30,104 nt of DNA from DATGLE01 sp035294325. Its GTDB lineage: Bacteria; Chloroflexota; Ktedonobacteria; Ktedonobacterales; Ktedonobacteraceae. The position numbers and the translations under genes are program-made. Of this stretch, positions 29,261-30,104 are shown one piece after another. The notes under the pieces were generated by a model. That model ran no database searches, was not told where the DNA came from, and saw only the letters and a program-made list of their open reading frames with translations. Where the stretch lies: NCBI GenBank assembly GCA_035294325.1, contig DATGLE010000035.1:1-30104 (forward strand), read 5' to 3'. The first letter of the stretch is position 1; every line of letters begins with the position of its first letter.

Positions 29261-30104
29261 CTAATATGCAACAATCATGACCTGGATGCGGTTGCTGTCG
29301 GTAGGAAGCTGGTCGCTGTGTTCCTCTTCGATGGCCGCGCTCTGCACCCCCGGCATAGCGAGCAGTAACGCCGTTGCCTGCGCCTTGCTCTTGCCCGCTA
29401 TGCGCTCTCCCATTGCGGCGCGCTCTGCCTCGTTGATCTGGTACGTCCAGGTGCCTGCGCCTTTGACCATGAGGGTCACGGCTCGATCTCGCCGGTAGGT
29501 CGTGGCCGTAATGCTTGTCTGGATCGTGCCGGTTTGCGCATATCCTGCATCAAGTGGCAGCGCGGCGTGCGTCACCAGTTGCGTGATTGCAGCCTCATAG
29601 GCGCTGGTCCGGTAGACTTCCCCGGTACAGATGAGGCTTACCGTAACCTGGACCTCGCTTGCCTCCGTTCCGGCTTGATGGTCGGGGCTGACAAGTGGCG
29701 TGCAGGGCAAGGGCAAGATGAGCGTTTCATCGCTTCTCACCTGGGGCGCAAAGGCGGCTTGCATGCTGCGGGTCAAGCTCTTTTCCAGGCTCTCGGCTAC
29801 TGTGCTGATATCATGGGCCGTCACTTCTGGAAAGCTCCGGGCGTCTTGTCCCCCGGTAAAAGCGGAATTGGTTACAAAGATGTCATCTCGGCAACACTTC
29901 CCGGTGATATCTCCAGCGCTGATATTGCCAGAAGGGCCGGGGGTGAGCGCGTGCGCCCATACGGTCGTTTGTCCCTCTGTCGGGGGCATGGCGGCGGGGA
30001 TCACCGCCTCGCTGTCCGTAATGACTTCTGTGCCATCGCTGCCGGTGAGCATGGTTCCCACAGGGATGACCTGCGGGGCTGGAAGCGCATTGTAAAAGGT
30101 AATT
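29261..30104 (-). CDS. Baseplate J/gp47-like protein, 5' end cut by window edge
   Basis: The frame is open to the window edge; 280 codons are visible. The first visible residues (ITFYNALPAPQVIPVGTML) join smoothly to the rest, so 30061 is not the true start. The N-terminal visible part has the signature of baseplate J-like proteins: a threshold 'IPVGT', then ALTPGPSGNISAGDI, then DIFVTNSAFTGGQDARSFPEVTAHDI (the usual 'GTAGN-PAG', 'VTNP--GG-D-E' order). The C-terminal part contains a second strand-rich domain with repeated VTVSLICTGEVY and ITATTYRRDRAVTLMVKGAG. Such proteins build the baseplate wedge of contractile phage tails and related injection systems. A phage-tail function is inferred from this gene alone. 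Confidence 0.6.
   Translation of the reverse strand, partial: ITFYNALPAPQVIPVGTMLTGSDGTEVITDSEAVIPAAMPPTEGQTTVWAHALTPGPSGNISAGDITGKCCRDDIFVTNSAFTGGQDARSFPEVTAHDISTVAESLEKSLTRSMQAAFAPQVRSDETLILPLPCTPLVSPDHQAGTEASEVQVTVSLICTGEVYRTSAYEAAITQLVTHAALPLDAGYAQTGTIQTSITATTYRRDRAVTLMVKGAGTWTYQINEAERAAMGERIAGKSKAQATALLLAMPGVQSAAIEEEHSDQLPTDSNRIQVMIVAY

Larger units (their letters stand above)
26505..30104. mobile_element. Integrated element, left end at about 26505, right end outside the window
   Basis: The left edge is set by the break in the histidine-kinase gene and the adjoining integrase. Contents are the integrase, a 73-residue ORF, a 155-bp inverted-repeat element, a possible winged-helix protein and a baseplate J-like protein. 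Base composition of the integrase differs from the host, and none of the host hairpin elements occurs inside. It may be a prophage or a phage-tail-derived element; no capsid, terminase or lysis gene is seen in this part. Confidence 0.75.

Noticed and set aside
1..30104. rRNA or tRNA genes
   Set aside because: No tRNA cloverleaf with TTC-A-C arm or rRNA core sequence was recognised on either strand.

Overview
The window is about 26.5 kb of bacterial chromosome followed by about 3.6 kb of an integrated mobile element that runs off the right edge. Host genes are GC-rich and often start at GTG or just downstream of GGAGG-type ribosome sites. The gene mix points to Chloroflexota, most likely Ktedonobacteria: a Ser/Thr kinase with a Thr/Ala/Pro-rich external linker, TPTP-rich membrane-anchored proteins, a BNR/propeller lipoprotein, von Willebrand A (VWA) proteins, and 'TGTAGGGGCG' dispersed repeats. 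This placement rests on protein style only; there is no rRNA or tRNA in the window.

Layout. 1-3436: a glutaredoxin-like protein, then a PLP-dependent class V aminotransferase, a zinc-ribbon protein and an ornithine cyclodeaminase/mu-crystallin family protein, all on +. 3575-6384: a propeller lipoprotein converging on a metallo-beta-lactamase-fold hydrolase and a small membrane protein. 6562-10564: a stand-alone receiver protein, an HtrA-type protease and a PAS-PAS-GAF histidine kinase. 11077-14392: a tandem pair of membrane VWA proteins, the second with a VWA fold split by about 300 residues. 14638-20682: aldehyde dehydrogenase, a U32-peptidase-like TIM-barrel protein, PTS enzyme I, a broken gene, then HPr and a class II aldolase on the other strand. 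The two general PTS proteins are present, but no enzyme II is seen. 21107-26505: IspD, a LysM-like membrane-anchored protein, a Ser/Thr kinase with an external C-terminal domain, and a NarL-type two-component pair whose kinase lacks its 5' part.

26502-30104: a large serine recombinase reads out of the element into the truncated kinase, so the left attachment junction probably lies near 26500-26520. Behind it are a small ORF, a 155-bp inverted-repeat element, a possible winged-helix protein and a baseplate J/gp47-like protein cut by the window edge.

The most striking signal is not a gene. Six intergenic elements (about 455, 3448, 14457, 16123, 20712 and 23182) share one architecture. A small GC-rich cap hairpin comes first, then a long near-perfect hairpin, then a second small cap hairpin. 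In five of the six the apex is an AAAATGCGC / GCGCATTTT pair or a variant of it. The caps and apex are conserved, but the outer stem differs at every locus while staying paired, meaning both arms changed together. A second dispersed family (TGTAGGGGCG ends) occurs at 4816, 21002 and probably 19591.
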